Shown here: positions 52,591-62,869 of the stretch, piece by piece
Layout of the letters: each line of letters opens with the position of its first letter
How positions within the stretch are numbered: position 1 is the first letter of the stretch
Program-made: the position numbers and the translations under genes
Assembly: GCF_002094975.1 (NCBI RefSeq)
Contig: NZ_CP015283.1
Span: 1,349,501-1,413,500 of the forward strand
Direction of reading: 5' to 3'
DNA length: 64,000 nucleotides
From: Streptococcus salivarius
Lineage (GTDB): Bacteria; Bacillota; Bacilli; Lactobacillales; Streptococcaceae
The notes under the pieces: generated by a model
The model's input: only the letters and a program-made list of their open reading frames with translations
Databases searched by the model: none
Told to the model about the DNA's origin: nothing

Positions 52591-53583
52591 ATGGCAATGA
52601 TAGAAGTGAAACATCTTCAGAAAAATTTTGTGAAGACAGTCAAGGAACCGGGGTTGAAGGGGTCTTTGCGTTCCTTTATTCATCCTGAAAAGCAGACCTT
52701 TGAAGCGGTCAAGGATTTGACCTTTGAGGTGCCCAAGGGGCAGATTCTAGGTTTTATCGGGGCAAATGGTGCTGGGAAGTCGACCACCATTAAAATGCTG
52801 ACAGGAATTTTGAAACCGACATCTGGTTTTTGTCGGATTAACGGCAAGATTCCACAGGATAATCGCCAGGATTATGTCAAGGATATTGGGGTTGTTTTTG
52901 GACAACGAACTCAGCTATGGTGGGACTTGGCCCTGCAAGAGACTTACACGGTTTTGAAGGAGATTTACGATGTCCCAGACTCGCTCTTCCACAAGCGCAT
53001 GGATTTTTTGAATGAAGTCTTGGATTTGAAGGACTTTATCAAGGATCCCGTGCGGACTCTTTCGCTAGGTCAACGGATGCGGGCGGATATTGCGGCTTCC
53101 TTGCTTCACAATCCCAAGGTTCTCTTTTTAGATGAGCCGACCATTGGTTTGGATGTGTCGGTCAAGGATAACATTCGTCGGGCCATTACTCAGATTAATC
53201 AGGAGGAAGAGACAACTATTCTCTTGACCACTCACGACTTGAGCGACATTGAGCAACTCTGTGATCGGATTTTTATGATTGACAAGGGGCAGGAGATTTT
53301 TGATGGGACGGTTAGCCAGCTCAAGGAAACCTTTGGCAAGATGAAGACTCTCTCCTTTGACCTGACGCCAGGTCAAAATCATCTAGTCTCTCATTATGAG
53401 GGCTTGCCTGATATGTCCATTGATAGACAAGGAAATACTCTCAATATTGAATTCGATAGTTCCCGCTACCAGTCGGCCGATATTATCAAGCAAACCTTAT
53501 CTGATTTTGAAGTCCGTGATTTGAAGATGGTAGATACAGATATTGAAGATATTATCCGTCGCTTCTATCGAAAGGAGCTCTAA
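52591..53583 (+). CDS. ABC-2 exporter ATPase with long C-terminal extension
   Basis: The 330-residue ATPase has Walker A GANGAGKST (about 62-70), the family FGQRTQLWWDL Q-loop block, LSLGQRMRA signature, Walker B VLFLDEPTIGLD and an H-loop TTHDLSD. The C-terminal part (about 245-330) is a separate small domain. It is the ATPase of a three-gene exporter (two different permeases follow), a type seen widely in Firmicutes. Substrate unknown. Confidence 0.88.
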   Translation: MAMIEVKHLQKNFVKTVKEPGLKGSLRSFIHPEKQTFEAVKDLTFEVPKGQILGFIGANGAGKSTTIKMLTGILKPTSGFCRINGKIPQDNRQDYVKDIGVVFGQRTQLWWDLALQETYTVLKEIYDVPDSLFHKRMDFLNEVLDLKDFIKDPVRTLSLGQRMRADIAASLLHNPKVLFLDEPTIGLDVSVKDNIRRAITQINQEEETTILLTTHDLSDIEQLCDRIFMIDKGQEIFDGTVSQLKETFGKMKTLSFDLTPGQNHLVSHYEGLPDMSIDRQGNTLNIEFDSSRYQSADIIKQTLSDFEVRDLKMVDTDIEDIIRRFYRKEL

Positions 53584-53584
53584 G

Positions 53585-54403
53585 ATGGTCAAATTGTGGA
53601 GACGTTATATACCCTTTATCAATGCAGGGATTCAGGAGTTGATTAGCTATCGAGTCAACTTTATTCTCTATCGGATTGGTGATGTCATGGGGGCTTTTGT
53701 GGCCTTTTATCTCTGGAAGGCAGTCTTTGACTCCTCCCAGAAGCCTTTGATTCAGGGCTTCAGTATGGCAGATATCACTCTCTACATCATCATGAGTTTT
53801 GTGACCAATCTTTTGACCAGGTCTGATAGCTCCTTTATGATTGGGGAGGAGGTCAAGGATGGCTCCATTATCATGCGCTTGCTGAGACCAGTGCATTTTG
53901 CGGCCTCTTACCTTTTCACCGAACTTGGCTCCAAGTGGTTGATTTTTATCTCTGTTGGACTGCCATTTTTAAGTGTCATTGTTTTGATGAAAATCTTATC
54001 TGGGCAAGGTATTGTAGAAGTGTTGGGATTAACTGTCCTTTATCTCTTTAGCTTAACTCTGGCTTATCTGATTAACTTTTTCTTTAATATCTGCTTTGGA
54101 TTTTCAGCCTTTGTATTTAAAAATTTATGGGGTTCCAATCTACTCAAGACTTCAATAGTGGCCTTTATGTCTGGCAGTTTGATTCCCTTAACGTTTTTTC
54201 CAAAGGTGGTTTCAGATATTCTCTCCTTATTGCCATTTTCATCCTTGATTTACACTCCGGTCATGATTATTGTTGGGAAATACGATACCAGTCAGATTCT
54301 TCAAGCACTTTTGCTTCAGTTTTTCTGGCTTATAGTGATGGTGGGCTTGTCTCAGTTGATTTGGAAACGAGTCCAGTCATTTATCACCATTCAGGGAGGT
54401 TAG
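53585..54403 (+). CDS. ABC-2 exporter permease A
   Basis: The ATG at 53585 is one base after the ATPase stop; the 272-residue protein has about six helices and the DUF990-like N-terminus (INAGIQELISYRVNFILYR). It pairs with permease B to form a heterodimeric channel. The next gene starts one base after its stop. Confidence 0.85.
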   Translation: MVKLWRRYIPFINAGIQELISYRVNFILYRIGDVMGAFVAFYLWKAVFDSSQKPLIQGFSMADITLYIIMSFVTNLLTRSDSSFMIGEEVKDGSIIMRLLRPVHFAASYLFTELGSKWLIFISVGLPFLSVIVLMKILSGQGIVEVLGLTVLYLFSLTLAYLINFFFNICFGFSAFVFKNLWGSNLLKTSIVAFMSGSLIPLTFFPKVVSDILSLLPFSSLIYTPVMIIVGKYDTSQILQALLLQFFWLIVMVGLSQLIWKRVQSFITIQGG

Positions 54404-54404
54404 G

Positions 54405-55190
54405 ATGAAAAAATATCAACGCATGCATCTGATTTTTATCAGACAATACATCAAGCAAATCATGGAATACAAGGTGGATTTTGTGGTTGGTGTCTTGGGA
54501 GTCTTTCTGACTCAAGGCCTAAACCTCTTGTTTCTCAATGTCATATTTCAACACATCCCCTCGCTAGAAGGTTGGACCTTTCAAGAAATTGCCTTTATCT
54601 ATGGATTTTCCTTAATTCCAAAGGGATTAGATCATCTCTTTTTTGACAATCTCTGGGCCTTAGGTCAACGACTAGTCCGAAAAGGGGAATTTGACAAGTA
54701 TTTGACTCGTCCTATCAACCCTCTCTTTCATATTCTGGTTGAGACCTTTCAGATTGATGCCTTGGGGGAACTTTTGGTCGGTTGCATTCTATTGGGAACA
54801 ACAGTATCAAGCATTGCTTGGACGCTTCCCAAATTCCTGATTTTCCTAGTCTGTATTCCATTTGCTACCTTGATTTATACTTCCTTGAAAATAGCGACAG
54901 CCAGTATCGCTTTTTGGACTAAACAGTCAGGCGCCATGATTTATATTTTTTATATGTTCAATGATTTTGCCAAGTACCCGATTTCCATTTACAATTCGCT
55001 CCTTCGTTGGTTGATCAGTTTTATCGTGCCATTTGCCTTTACGGCTTACTATCCTGCCAGTTATTTCTTGCAGGGTAAGAATGGGCTCTTTGATATCGGT
55101 GGTTTGATTCTGATTTCCCTTGTCTTCTTTTTCATTTCCCTCAAACTCTGGGATAGGGGCTTGAATGCCTACGAAAGTGCTGGCTCGTAA
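54405..55190 (+). CDS. ABC-2 exporter permease B
   Basis: The 261-residue membrane protein has six helices and the partner signature (RQYIKQIMEYKVDFVVGVLG and GEFDKYLTRPINPLFHIL) typical of the second permease in these three-gene exporters. Coupled to permease A. Confidence 0.85.
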   Translation: MKKYQRMHLIFIRQYIKQIMEYKVDFVVGVLGVFLTQGLNLLFLNVIFQHIPSLEGWTFQEIAFIYGFSLIPKGLDHLFFDNLWALGQRLVRKGEFDKYLTRPINPLFHILVETFQIDALGELLVGCILLGTTVSSIAWTLPKFLIFLVCIPFATLIYTSLKIATASIAFWTKQSGAMIYIFYMFNDFAKYPISIYNSLLRWLISFIVPFAFTAYYPASYFLQGKNGLFDIGGLILISLVFFFISLKLWDRGLNAYESAGS

Positions 55191-55225
55191 GGGGGAAAGT
55201 AAGACTAAAATCAAGAAAGGAACTT

Positions 55226-55690
55226 ATGATGTTTACAATTGAAGAAGTCAAGGATGAAGATCAAAAAATGGCAGTTGTTGATGAGGTTTTAAAGGATTTG
55301 CCAGAATGGTTTGGAATACCTGAAAGCACGCAAGCCTACATCGAAGGAGCCAAAGATTTGCAAGTTTGGGCAGCCTATCAGGAGAGTGATTTGACTGGAT
55401 TTGTAAGCTTGTCCTATTCTAGTGAAGAGTGTGCAGAGATTGATTGTCTCGGCGTAAAAAAAGCTAATCAAGGTAGAGGAATTGGGAGTCAATTGCTTGC
55501 TACTTTAGAAAGTGAAGCACGCAAACAAGTAGACTACCTACAGGTAAAAACAGTAGCAGAAGGCTCTAATAAAGATTATGATCGAACAAATGTCTTTTAT
55601 CGAAGTGTTGGTTTTAAAAAATTAGAGATTTTTCCTCAACTATGGGATCCCCAGAATCCTTGCCAGATTTTGATAAAGAAAATCGTTTAA
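55226..55690 (+). CDS. GNAT-family N-acetyltransferase
   Basis: The 154-residue cytosolic enzyme has the acetyl-CoA loop QGRGIGSQLL (about 88-97) and the C-terminal NVFYRSVGFKKLEIFPQLWDP. RBS AAAGGA; either of two consecutive ATGs (55226 or 55229) may be used. Substrate unknown; it may follow the exporter genes on one transcript (35-base gap). Confidence 0.85.
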   Translation: MMFTIEEVKDEDQKMAVVDEVLKDLPEWFGIPESTQAYIEGAKDLQVWAAYQESDLTGFVSLSYSSEECAEIDCLGVKKANQGRGIGSQLLATLESEARKQVDYLQVKTVAEGSNKDYDRTNVFYRSVGFKKLEIFPQLWDPQNPCQILIKKIV

Positions 55691-55735
55691 AACTTCCTGA
55701 CAAAAAATTGAGAGTGCCATACTATAAAAGTGTTA

Positions 55736-55789
55736 GCCAATTTAGCTCAGTTGGTAGAGCAAGGCACTCGTAAAGTCTAGGTTATAGGT
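55736..55789 (+). pseudogene. Degenerate tRNA-Thr(CGU) fragment
   Basis: The 5' two-thirds of a tRNA is clear: acceptor GCCAATT, D-arm GCTCAGTTGGTAGAGC and anticodon loop CTCGTAA (CGU). After the start of the T-stem (ATAGG) the sequence diverges; no TTCAAGT loop, T-stem 3' strand or AATTGGC acceptor follows. The anticodon stem has an A-A mismatch. It is not expected to function and may be a disrupted integration site. Confidence 0.7.
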
Positions 55790-55832
55790 AGATAAACGAC
55801 TGAGGATTTGAAAAAATAGATATGTAGAAGAT

Positions 55833-55863
55833 AACCGTTAAGTCTTATTCTTAGCGGTTTTTT
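55833..55863 (+). terminator. Terminator behind the tRNA fragment
   Basis: AACCGTTAAG / CTTAGCGGTT with T-run. Confidence 0.75.
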
Positions 55864-56052
55864 ATATTGTTTAATAGCGCTGATATTTCATTAATGATGT
55901 TTGACTTTGTGATGTTGCTAGTGCTTTAAGTTGATTGCTACTATTTTTGATGGTGTGAATGTTCTGATAATGTACCCCAGCTAACTACGAAAGTTTTTGA
56001 CTCTATGTTTTTAACGCTTATTAAAAAATAAATTAATGTAGGTTAATTTTTC

Positions 56053-56080
56053 TTGACTTAAATTTTTTAAATGATATACT
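56053..56080 (+). promoter_or_regulatory. Promoter upstream of BOX element and prtA
   Basis: TTGACT, 16 bases, TATACT. Transcription from here would include the BOX repeat in a leader of about 290 bases. The gap 55864-56140 otherwise holds nothing recognisable. Confidence 0.65.
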
Positions 56081-56140
56081 ATTTTTCTGGAGAGCTAACA
56101 ATTATATATAAATGTACTACTCTATTTCCTAGATAATACT

Positions 56141-56294
56141 TATACTCGATGAAAATCAAAGAGCAAACTAGAAAACTATCCGCAGGTTGCTCAAAGCACT
56201 GCTTTGAGGTTGTAGATAGAACTGACGAAGTCAGTAACCATACATACGCTAAGACGACGTTGACGCGGTTTGAAGCGATCTTCGAAGAGTATTA
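56141..56294 (-). repeat. BOX-type repeat (boxA-boxB-boxC)
   Basis: 154 bases, the sum of one boxA (59), boxB (45) and boxC (50). The right end contains the BOXA primer-like core (CGCTAAGACGACGTTGACGC on the plus strand), the middle AACTGACGAAGTCAGTAAC matches boxB, and the left ATGAAAATCAAAGAGCAAAC matches boxC. BOX elements are typical of S. pneumoniae and S. mitis. Confidence 0.82.
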
Positions 56295-56374
56295 GTAAAA
56301 CTTTTTATAACAAATGCTAGCAAAGTTAAAGTTTACTATCTATTGGAAGTTAAATAAATATGTAAGGAATTAAA

Positions 56375-59300
56375 ATGAAAAAAAGTACAGTATTGTCATT
56401 AACCACAGCTGCAGTTATTTTAGCAGCATATGTCCCTAATGAGGTAATCCTAGCAGATACACCTAGTTCTGAAGATTCTTTAAAAATATCTGATAAAGAA
56501 ACAGTAGTAGGTAAACAAAACGAAAACAAAGAAAAACTTGAAGATATTCATAATGTTATAGAAACTTCAAAGGATACTGAAGAAAAGAAAACAACAATTA
56601 TTGAGGAAAAAGAAGTTGTTAGTAAAAATCCTGTGATAGACAATAACACTAGCAATGAAGAAGCAAAAATCAAAGAAGAAAATTCCAATCAATCCCAAGG
56701 AGATAAAGCGGACTCGTCTGCAAGTAAAGACCCAGAAAGTCCCAAAAAAGAGGATAAACTTGTCTATATTGCTGAATTTAAAGATAAAGAATCTGGAGAA
56801 AAAGCAATCAAGGAACTATCAAATCTTAAGAATACAAAAGTTTTATATACTTATGATAGAATTTTTAACGGTAGCGCTATTGAAACAACCAAAGATACTC
56901 TGGACATAATTAAACTAATAGAAGGTATTTCATCGGTTGAAAGGTCACAAAAAGTCCAACCTATGATGAATCATGCTAGAAAAGAAATTGGAGTTGAAGA
57001 GGCAATCGATTACCTAAAATCTATCAATGCACCATTTGGGAAAAACTTTGATGGTAGAGGTATGGTCATTTCAAATATCGATACGGGAACAGATTATAGG
57101 CATAAGGCCATGAGGATTGATGATGATGCTAAAGACTCAATGAGATTTAAAAAAGAAGACTTAAAAGGTACTGATAAAAATTTCTGGTTGAGTGATAAAA
57201 TCCCTCATGCTTTCAATTATTATAATGGTGGTAAAATTACTGTAGAAAAAGCTGATGATGGAAGCGATTATTTTGATCCACATGGGATGCATATTGCAGG
57301 GATTCTTGCGGGAAATGATACTGAAAAAGATATTAAAAACTTTAACGGAATAGATGGAATTGCTCCTAATGCACAGATTTTCTCTTATAAAATGTACTCT
57401 GACGCAGGATCTGGCTTCGCAGGAGATGAAACAATGTTTCATGCTATTGAAGATTCGATCAAACACAATGTCGATGTTGTTTCGATATCATCTGGCTTTA
57501 CAGGAACAGGTCTTGTAGGTGAGAAATATTGGCAAGCTATTAGAGCATTAAGAAAAGCAGGCATTCCAATGGTTGTAGCTACGGGTAACTATGCGACTTC
57601 TGCTTCAAGTTCTTCATGGGATTTAGTGGCAAATAATAATCTGAAAATGACCGACACTGGAAATGTAACACGAACTGCAGCACATGAAGATGCGATAGCA
57701 GTCGCATCTGCTAAAAATCAAACAGTTGAGTTTGATAAAGTTAACATAGGTGGAGAAAGTTTTAAATATAGAAATATAGGTGCCTTTTTCGATAAGAATA
57801 AAATCATAACAAATGAAGAAGGATCAAAAGCTTCTAGTAAATTAAAATTTGTATATATAGGCAAGGGGCAAGACAAAGATTTGATAGGATTGGATCTTAG
57901 AGGCAAAATTGCAGTAATGGATAGAATTTATACAAAGGAGTTAAAAAATGCTTTTAAACGTGCAACGGATAAGGGTGCACGTGGCATTATGGTTGTAAAT
58001 ACTGTAAATTACTACAATAGAGATAATTGGACAGAGCTTCCAGCTATGGGATATGAGGAGGATGAAGGAACTACTAGTCAAGTTTTTTCAATTTCAGGAG
58101 ATGATGGTGTAAAGTTATGGAACATGATTAACCCTGATAAAAAAACTGAGGTTAAAAGGAATAATAAAGAAGATTTTAAAGATAAATTGGAGCAATACTA
58201 TCCAATTGATATGGCAAGCTATAATTCTAATAAACCGAATGTAGGTGACGAAAAAGAGATTGACTTTAAGTTTGCACCTGACACAGACAAAGAACTGTAT
58301 AAAGAAGAGATCATCGTTCCAGCAGGGTCCACATCTTGGGGACCAAGAATAGATTTACTTTTAAAACCAGATGTTTCAGCACCCGGTAAAAATATTAAAT
58401 CCACTCTCAATGTCATTAATGGGAAATCAACTTATGGTTATATGTCAGGGACTAGTATGGCAACTCCAATCGTGGCAGCTTCTACTGTTTTGATTAGACC
58501 AAAATTAAAGGAAATGCTTGAAAGACCTGTGTTGAAAAATCTTAAGGGAGATGACAAAATAGATCTTACAAGTCTTACAAAAATAGCCCTACAAAATACT
58601 GCACGCCCTATGATGGATGCAACTTCTTGGAAAGAAAAAAGTCAATACTTTGCATCACCTAGACAACAGGGAGCAGGGCTAATTAATGTTGCCAATGCTT
58701 TGAGAAATGAAGTCGTAGCTACTTTTAAAAACACGGATTCTAAAGGTTTGGTAAACTCTTATGGTTCTATTTCTCTTAAAGAAATAAAAGGAGATAAAAA
58801 ATATTTTACAATTAAGCTTCACAATACATCAAACAGACCTTTAACCTTTAAAGTTTCAGCATCTGCTATAACTACAGATGCTCTAACTGACAGACTCAAA
58901 CTAGATGAAACATACAAAGATGAAAAATCTCCAGATGGTAAGCAAATTGTTCCAGAAATCCACCCAGAAAAAATCAAAGGAGCAAATATTACATTTGAGT
59001 ATGACACTTTCACTATAGGTCCAAATTCTAGCTTTGATTTAAATGCGGTTATAAATGTTGGGGAGGCTAAAAACAAAAATAAATTTGTAGAATCATTTAT
59101 TCATTTTGAGTCAGTGGAAGAAATGGAAGCTCTGAACTCCAACGGGAAGAAAATAAACTTCCAACCTTCTTTATCGATGCCTCTAATGGGATTTGCTGGG
59201 AATTGGAACCACGAACCAATCCTTGATAAATGGGCCTGGGAAGAAGGTTCAAAATCAAAAACAATGGAAGGTTATGATGATGATGGCAAACCGAAAATTC

Positions 59301-62300
59301 CAGGAACCTTAAATAAGGGGATTGGTGGAGAAGGTATAGATAAATTTAATCCAGCAGGAGTTATACAAAATAGAAAAGATAAAAATACAACATCCCTAGA
59401 TCAAAATCCAGAATTGTTTGCTTTCAATAACGAAGGGATCAACGCACCATCATCAAGTGGTTCTAATATTGCTAAAATTTATCCTTTAGATTCAAATGGA
59501 AATCCTCAAGATGCTCAACTTGGGAGAGGATTAACACCTTCTCCACTTGTATTAAGAAGTGCAGAAGAAGGATTGATTTCAATAGTAAATACAAATAAAG
59601 AGGGAGAAAATCAAAGAGACTTAAAAGTCATTTCGAGAGAACACTTTATTAGAGGAATTTTAAACTCTAAGAGAAATGATGCAAAGGGAATCAAATCTTC
59701 TAAGCTAAAAGTTTGGAGCGACTTGAAATGGGATGGACTCATCTATAACCCTAGAGGTAGAGAAGAAAATGCACCAGAAAGCAAGGATACCAAAGATCCT
59801 GCTACTAAGATAAGAGGACAATTTGAACCGATTGCAGAAGGTCAATATTTCTATAAATTTAAATATAGATTAACTAAAGATTACCCATGGCAGGTTTCCT
59901 ATATTCCTGTAAAAATTGATAATACAGCCCCTAAGATTGTTTCGGTTGATTTTTCAAATCCTGAAAAAATTAAGTTGATTACAAAGGATACTTATCACAA
60001 GGTAAAAGATCAATACAAGAATGAAACCTTATTTGCGAGAGATCAAAAAGAACATCCTGAAAAATTTGACGAGATTGCAAACGAAGTTTGGTATGCAGGC
60101 GCTGCTCTGGTTAATGAAGATGGAGAGGTTGAGAAAAATCTTGAAGTAACTTATGCAGGTGAGGGTCAAGGAAGAAATAGGAAACTAGACAAAGACGGAA
60201 ATACTATTTATGAAATTAATGGTGCAGGAGATTTAAGAGGAAAAATCATTGAAGTCATTGCATTAGATGGATCTAGCAATTTCACAAAGATTCATAGAAT
60301 TAAATTTGCTGATCATGCTGATGAAAAGGGGATGATTTCCTATTATCTAGTAGATCCTGATCAAGATTCATCTAAATACCAAAAGCTTGGCGAGATTTCC
60401 GAATCTAAATTTAAAAATTTAGAAAATAGAAAAGAGGATAGTCTTAAAAAAGATACAACTGAGGAAGAAAATCATCAAGAAAATGAAGAGTCTATCGAAG
60501 AAAAATCAAGCTTGACTATTCATAAAACTATTTCAACAATTAGAGATTTTGAAAGTAAAGACTTAAAGAAACTCATTAAAAAGAAATTTAGAGAAGTTGA
60601 TGACTTTACAAGTGAAACTGGTAAGAGAACAGAGGAATACGATTATAAATACGATGATAAGGGAAATATCATTGCTTATGACGATGGTAGTGCCTTACAA
60701 TATGAAACTGAAAAACTTGACGAAATCAAATCAAAAATTTATGGTGTTCTAAGCCCGTCTAAAGATGGACACTTTGAAATTCTTGGAAAGATAAGTAATG
60801 TTTCTAAAAATGCCAAGGTATATTACGGCAATAACTATAGATCTGTAGAAATCAAAACGACTAAGTATGATTCCCACTCAAAAACGATGACATTTGATTT
60901 ATACGCTAATATTAATGATATTGTGGATGGATTAGCTTTTGCAGGAGATATGAGATTCTTTGTTAAAGATGATGATCAGATAAAAGCTGAAACTAAAATT
61001 AGAATGCCTGAAAAAAATAAGGAAACTAAAACAGAATATCCCTATACATCAAGTTATGGGAATGTAATAGAATTAGGAGAAGGTGATCTTTCAAAGAACA
61101 AACCAAACAATTTAACGGAAATGGAATCTGGTAAAATCTATTCTGATTCAGAAAAACAACAATATCTGTTAAAGGATAACATCATTCTAAGAAAAGGCTA
61201 TGCACTAAAAGTGACTACCTATAATCCTGGAAAAACGGATATGTTAGAAGGAAATGGAGTTTATAGCCAGGAAGATATAGCAAAAATACAAAAGGCCAAT
61301 CCTAATCTAAGAGTCCTATCAGAAAAAATAATTTATGCTGATAGTAGAAATGTTGAAGATGGAAGAAGTACTCAATCAGTATTAATGTCGGCTTTGGATG
61401 GCTTTAACATTGTAAAATATCAAGTGTTTACCTTTAAAATGAATGATAAAGGGGAGGCAATCGATAAAGATGGAAATCTTGTAACAGATTCTTCTAAACT
61501 GGTATTATTTGGTAAAGATGATAAAGAGTATCATGGGGAGGATGAGTCCAACGTAGAAGCTATAAAAGAAGATGGTTCTATGTTATTTATTGATGCAAAA
61601 CCAGTAAATCTTTCAATGGACAAGAACTACTTTAATCCATCTAAATCTAATAAAATTTATGTACGAAATCCAGAATTTTATTTAAGAGGTAAGATTTCTG
61701 ATAAGGGTGGTTTTAACTGGGAGTTGAGAGTTAATGAATCGGTTGTAGATAATTATTTAATCTACGGAGATTTACACATTGATAACACTAGAGATTTTAA
61801 TATTAAGCTTAATGTTAAAGACGGTGACATCATGGACTGGGGAATGAAAGACTATAAAGCAAACGGATTCCCAGATAAGGTAACAGATATGGATGGAAAT
61901 GTTTATCTTCAAACTGGCTATAGCGATTTGAATGCGAAAGCGGTTGGAGTACACTATCAATTTTTATATGATAATGTTAAACCAGAAGTAAACATTGATC
62001 CTAAGGGAAATACTAGTATTGAATATGCTGACGGAAAATCTGTAGTCTTTAATATCAATGATAAAAGAAATAATGGATTCGATGGTGAGATTCAAGACAA
62101 ACATATTTATGTAAATGGAAAAGAATATAAATCATTTGATGATATTAAACAACTAACAGATAAGACACTAAACATTAAGATTGTTGTAAAAGATTTTGCA
62201 AGAAATACAACCGTAAAAGAATTCATTTTAAACAAAGATACGGGAGAGGTAAGCGAACTAAAACCTCATACGGTAACTGTGACCATTCAAAATGGAAAAG

Positions 62301-62869
62301 AAATGAGTTCAACGATAGTGTCGGAAGAAGATTTCATTTTACCTGTCTATAAGGGTGAATTAGAAAAAGGATATCAATTTGATGGCTGGGAAATTTCTGG
62401 TGTCGAAGGGAAAAAAGATGCTGGCTATGTTATTAATGTATCAAAAGATACTCTTATAAAACCTGTATTCAAGAAAATAGAGGAGAAAAAGGAGGAGGAA
62501 AATAAACCTACTTTTGATGTATCGAAAAAGAAAGATAACGTGCAAGAAAATCATAGTCACTTAGATGAAAATTACAAAAAGGAGGATTTACAAAGAGAAA
62601 ATCATTCACACAAATCTGATTCAACTAAGGATGTCACAGCTAAAGTTCCTGATGAAAATGATAAAAACTTTGAAAATAAGAAGGAAGTTTATCTTAATGA
62701 ACCAGACAACATAGATAATAAACATACCAATATTGATAGTAAATCAACTACTAACAATGATAGGTTGCCAAAAACCGGAACAGTTAGCGAAGTCTTCATG
62801 TCATTAGTTGCCGGAATAATGTTTACCTTAGGTGCGTTTCTTGGATTAAAGAAAAAAGATCAAGATTAA
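56375..62869 (+). CDS. prtA: Cell-wall subtilase PrtA
   Basis: The 2164-residue surface serine protease has a signal peptide (1 to about 28), then a charged propeptide, a subtilase S8 domain with Asp236 (NIDTGTD), His303 (DPHGMH) and Ser694 (SGTSMATP), and a PA-type insert between His and Ser. Long repeat-poor regions (about 800-2050) follow, then a His-containing linker (ENHSH twice) and a sortase signal (LPKTG, hydrophobic helix, KKKDQD). As far as I recall the pneumococcal PrtA sequence, long stretches agree almost residue for residue. It degrades host proteins and promotes virulence in pneumococcus (family knowledge). RBS AAGGAATT. Gene composition is A-rich, unlike the neighbouring core genes. 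Confidence 0.92.
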   Translation: MKKSTVLSLTTAAVILAAYVPNEVILADTPSSEDSLKISDKETVVGKQNENKEKLEDIHNVIETSKDTEEKKTTIIEEKEVVSKNPVIDNNTSNEEAKIKEENSNQSQGDKADSSASKDPESPKKEDKLVYIAEFKDKESGEKAIKELSNLKNTKVLYTYDRIFNGSAIETTKDTLDIIKLIEGISSVERSQKVQPMMNHARKEIGVEEAIDYLKSINAPFGKNFDGRGMVISNIDTGTDYRHKAMRIDDDAKDSMRFKKEDLKGTDKNFWLSDKIPHAFNYYNGGKITVEKADDGSDYFDPHGMHIAGILAGNDTEKDIKNFNGIDGIAPNAQIFSYKMYSDAGSGFAGDETMFHAIEDSIKHNVDVVSISSGFTGTGLVGEKYWQAIRALRKAGIPMVVATGNYATSASSSSWDLVANNNLKMTDTGNVTRTAAHEDAIAVASAKNQTVEFDKVNIGGESFKYRNIGAFFDKNKIITNEEGSKASSKLKFVYIGKGQDKDLIGLDLRGKIAVMDRIYTKELKNAFKRATDKGARGIMVVNTVNYYNRDNWTELPAMGYEEDEGTTSQVFSISGDDGVKLWNMINPDKKTEVKRNNKEDFKDKLEQYYPIDMASYNSNKPNVGDEKEIDFKFAPDTDKELYKEEIIVPAGSTSWGPRIDLLLKPDVSAPGKNIKSTLNVINGKSTYGYMSGTSMATPIVAASTVLIRPKLKEMLERPVLKNLKGDDKIDLTSLTKIALQNTARPMMDATSWKEKSQYFASPRQQGAGLINVANALRNEVVATFKNTDSKGLVNSYGSISLKEIKGDKKYFTIKLHNTSNRPLTFKVSASAITTDALTDRLKLDETYKDEKSPDGKQIVPEIHPEKIKGANITFEYDTFTIGPNSSFDLNAVINVGEAKNKNKFVESFIHFESVEEMEALNSNGKKINFQPSLSMPLMGFAGNWNHEPILDKWAWEEGSKSKTMEGYDDDGKPKIPGTLNKGIGGEGIDKFNPAGVIQNRKDKNTTSLDQNPELFAFNNEGINAPSSSGSNIAKIYPLDSNGNPQDAQLGRGLTPSPLVLRSAEEGLISIVNTNKEGENQRDLKVISREHFIRGILNSKRNDAKGIKSSKLKVWSDLKWDGLIYNPRGREENAPESKDTKDPATKIRGQFEPIAEGQYFYKFKYRLTKDYPWQVSYIPVKIDNTAPKIVSVDFSNPEKIKLITKDTYHKVKDQYKNETLFARDQKEHPEKFDEIANEVWYAGAALVNEDGEVEKNLEVTYAGEGQGRNRKLDKDGNTIYEINGAGDLRGKIIEVIALDGSSNFTKIHRIKFADHADEKGMISYYLVDPDQDSSKYQKLGEISESKFKNLENRKEDSLKKDTTEEENHQENEESIEEKSSLTIHKTISTIRDFESKDLKKLIKKKFREVDDFTSETGKRTEEYDYKYDDKGNIIAYDDGSALQYETEKLDEIKSKIYGVLSPSKDGHFEILGKISNVSKNAKVYYGNNYRSVEIKTTKYDSHSKTMTFDLYANINDIVDGLAFAGDMRFFVKDDDQIKAETKIRMPEKNKETKTEYPYTSSYGNVIELGEGDLSKNKPNNLTEMESGKIYSDSEKQQYLLKDNIILRKGYALKVTTYNPGKTDMLEGNGVYSQEDIAKIQKANPNLRVLSEKIIYADSRNVEDGRSTQSVLMSALDGFNIVKYQVFTFKMNDKGEAIDKDGNLVTDSSKLVLFGKDDKEYHGEDESNVEAIKEDGSMLFIDAKPVNLSMDKNYFNPSKSNKIYVRNPEFYLRGKISDKGGFNWELRVNESVVDNYLIYGDLHIDNTRDFNIKLNVKDGDIMDWGMKDYKANGFPDKVTDMDGNVYLQTGYSDLNAKAVGVHYQFLYDNVKPEVNIDPKGNTSIEYADGKSVVFNINDKRNNGFDGEIQDKHIYVNGKEYKSFDDIKQLTDKTLNIKIVVKDFARNTTVKEFILNKDTGEVSELKPHTVTVTIQNGKEMSSTIVSEEDFILPVYKGELEKGYQFDGWEISGVEGKKDAGYVINVSKDTLIKPVFKKIEEKKEEENKPTFDVSKKKDNVQENHSHLDENYKKEDLQRENHSHKSDSTKDVTAKVPDENDKNFENKKEVYLNEPDNIDNKHTNIDSKSTTNNDRLPKTGTVSEVFMSLVAGIMFTLGAFLGLKKKDQD

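Noticed and set aside
55736..55808. Functional tRNA-Thr
   Set aside because: The T-loop, T-stem and acceptor 3' strand cannot be formed.
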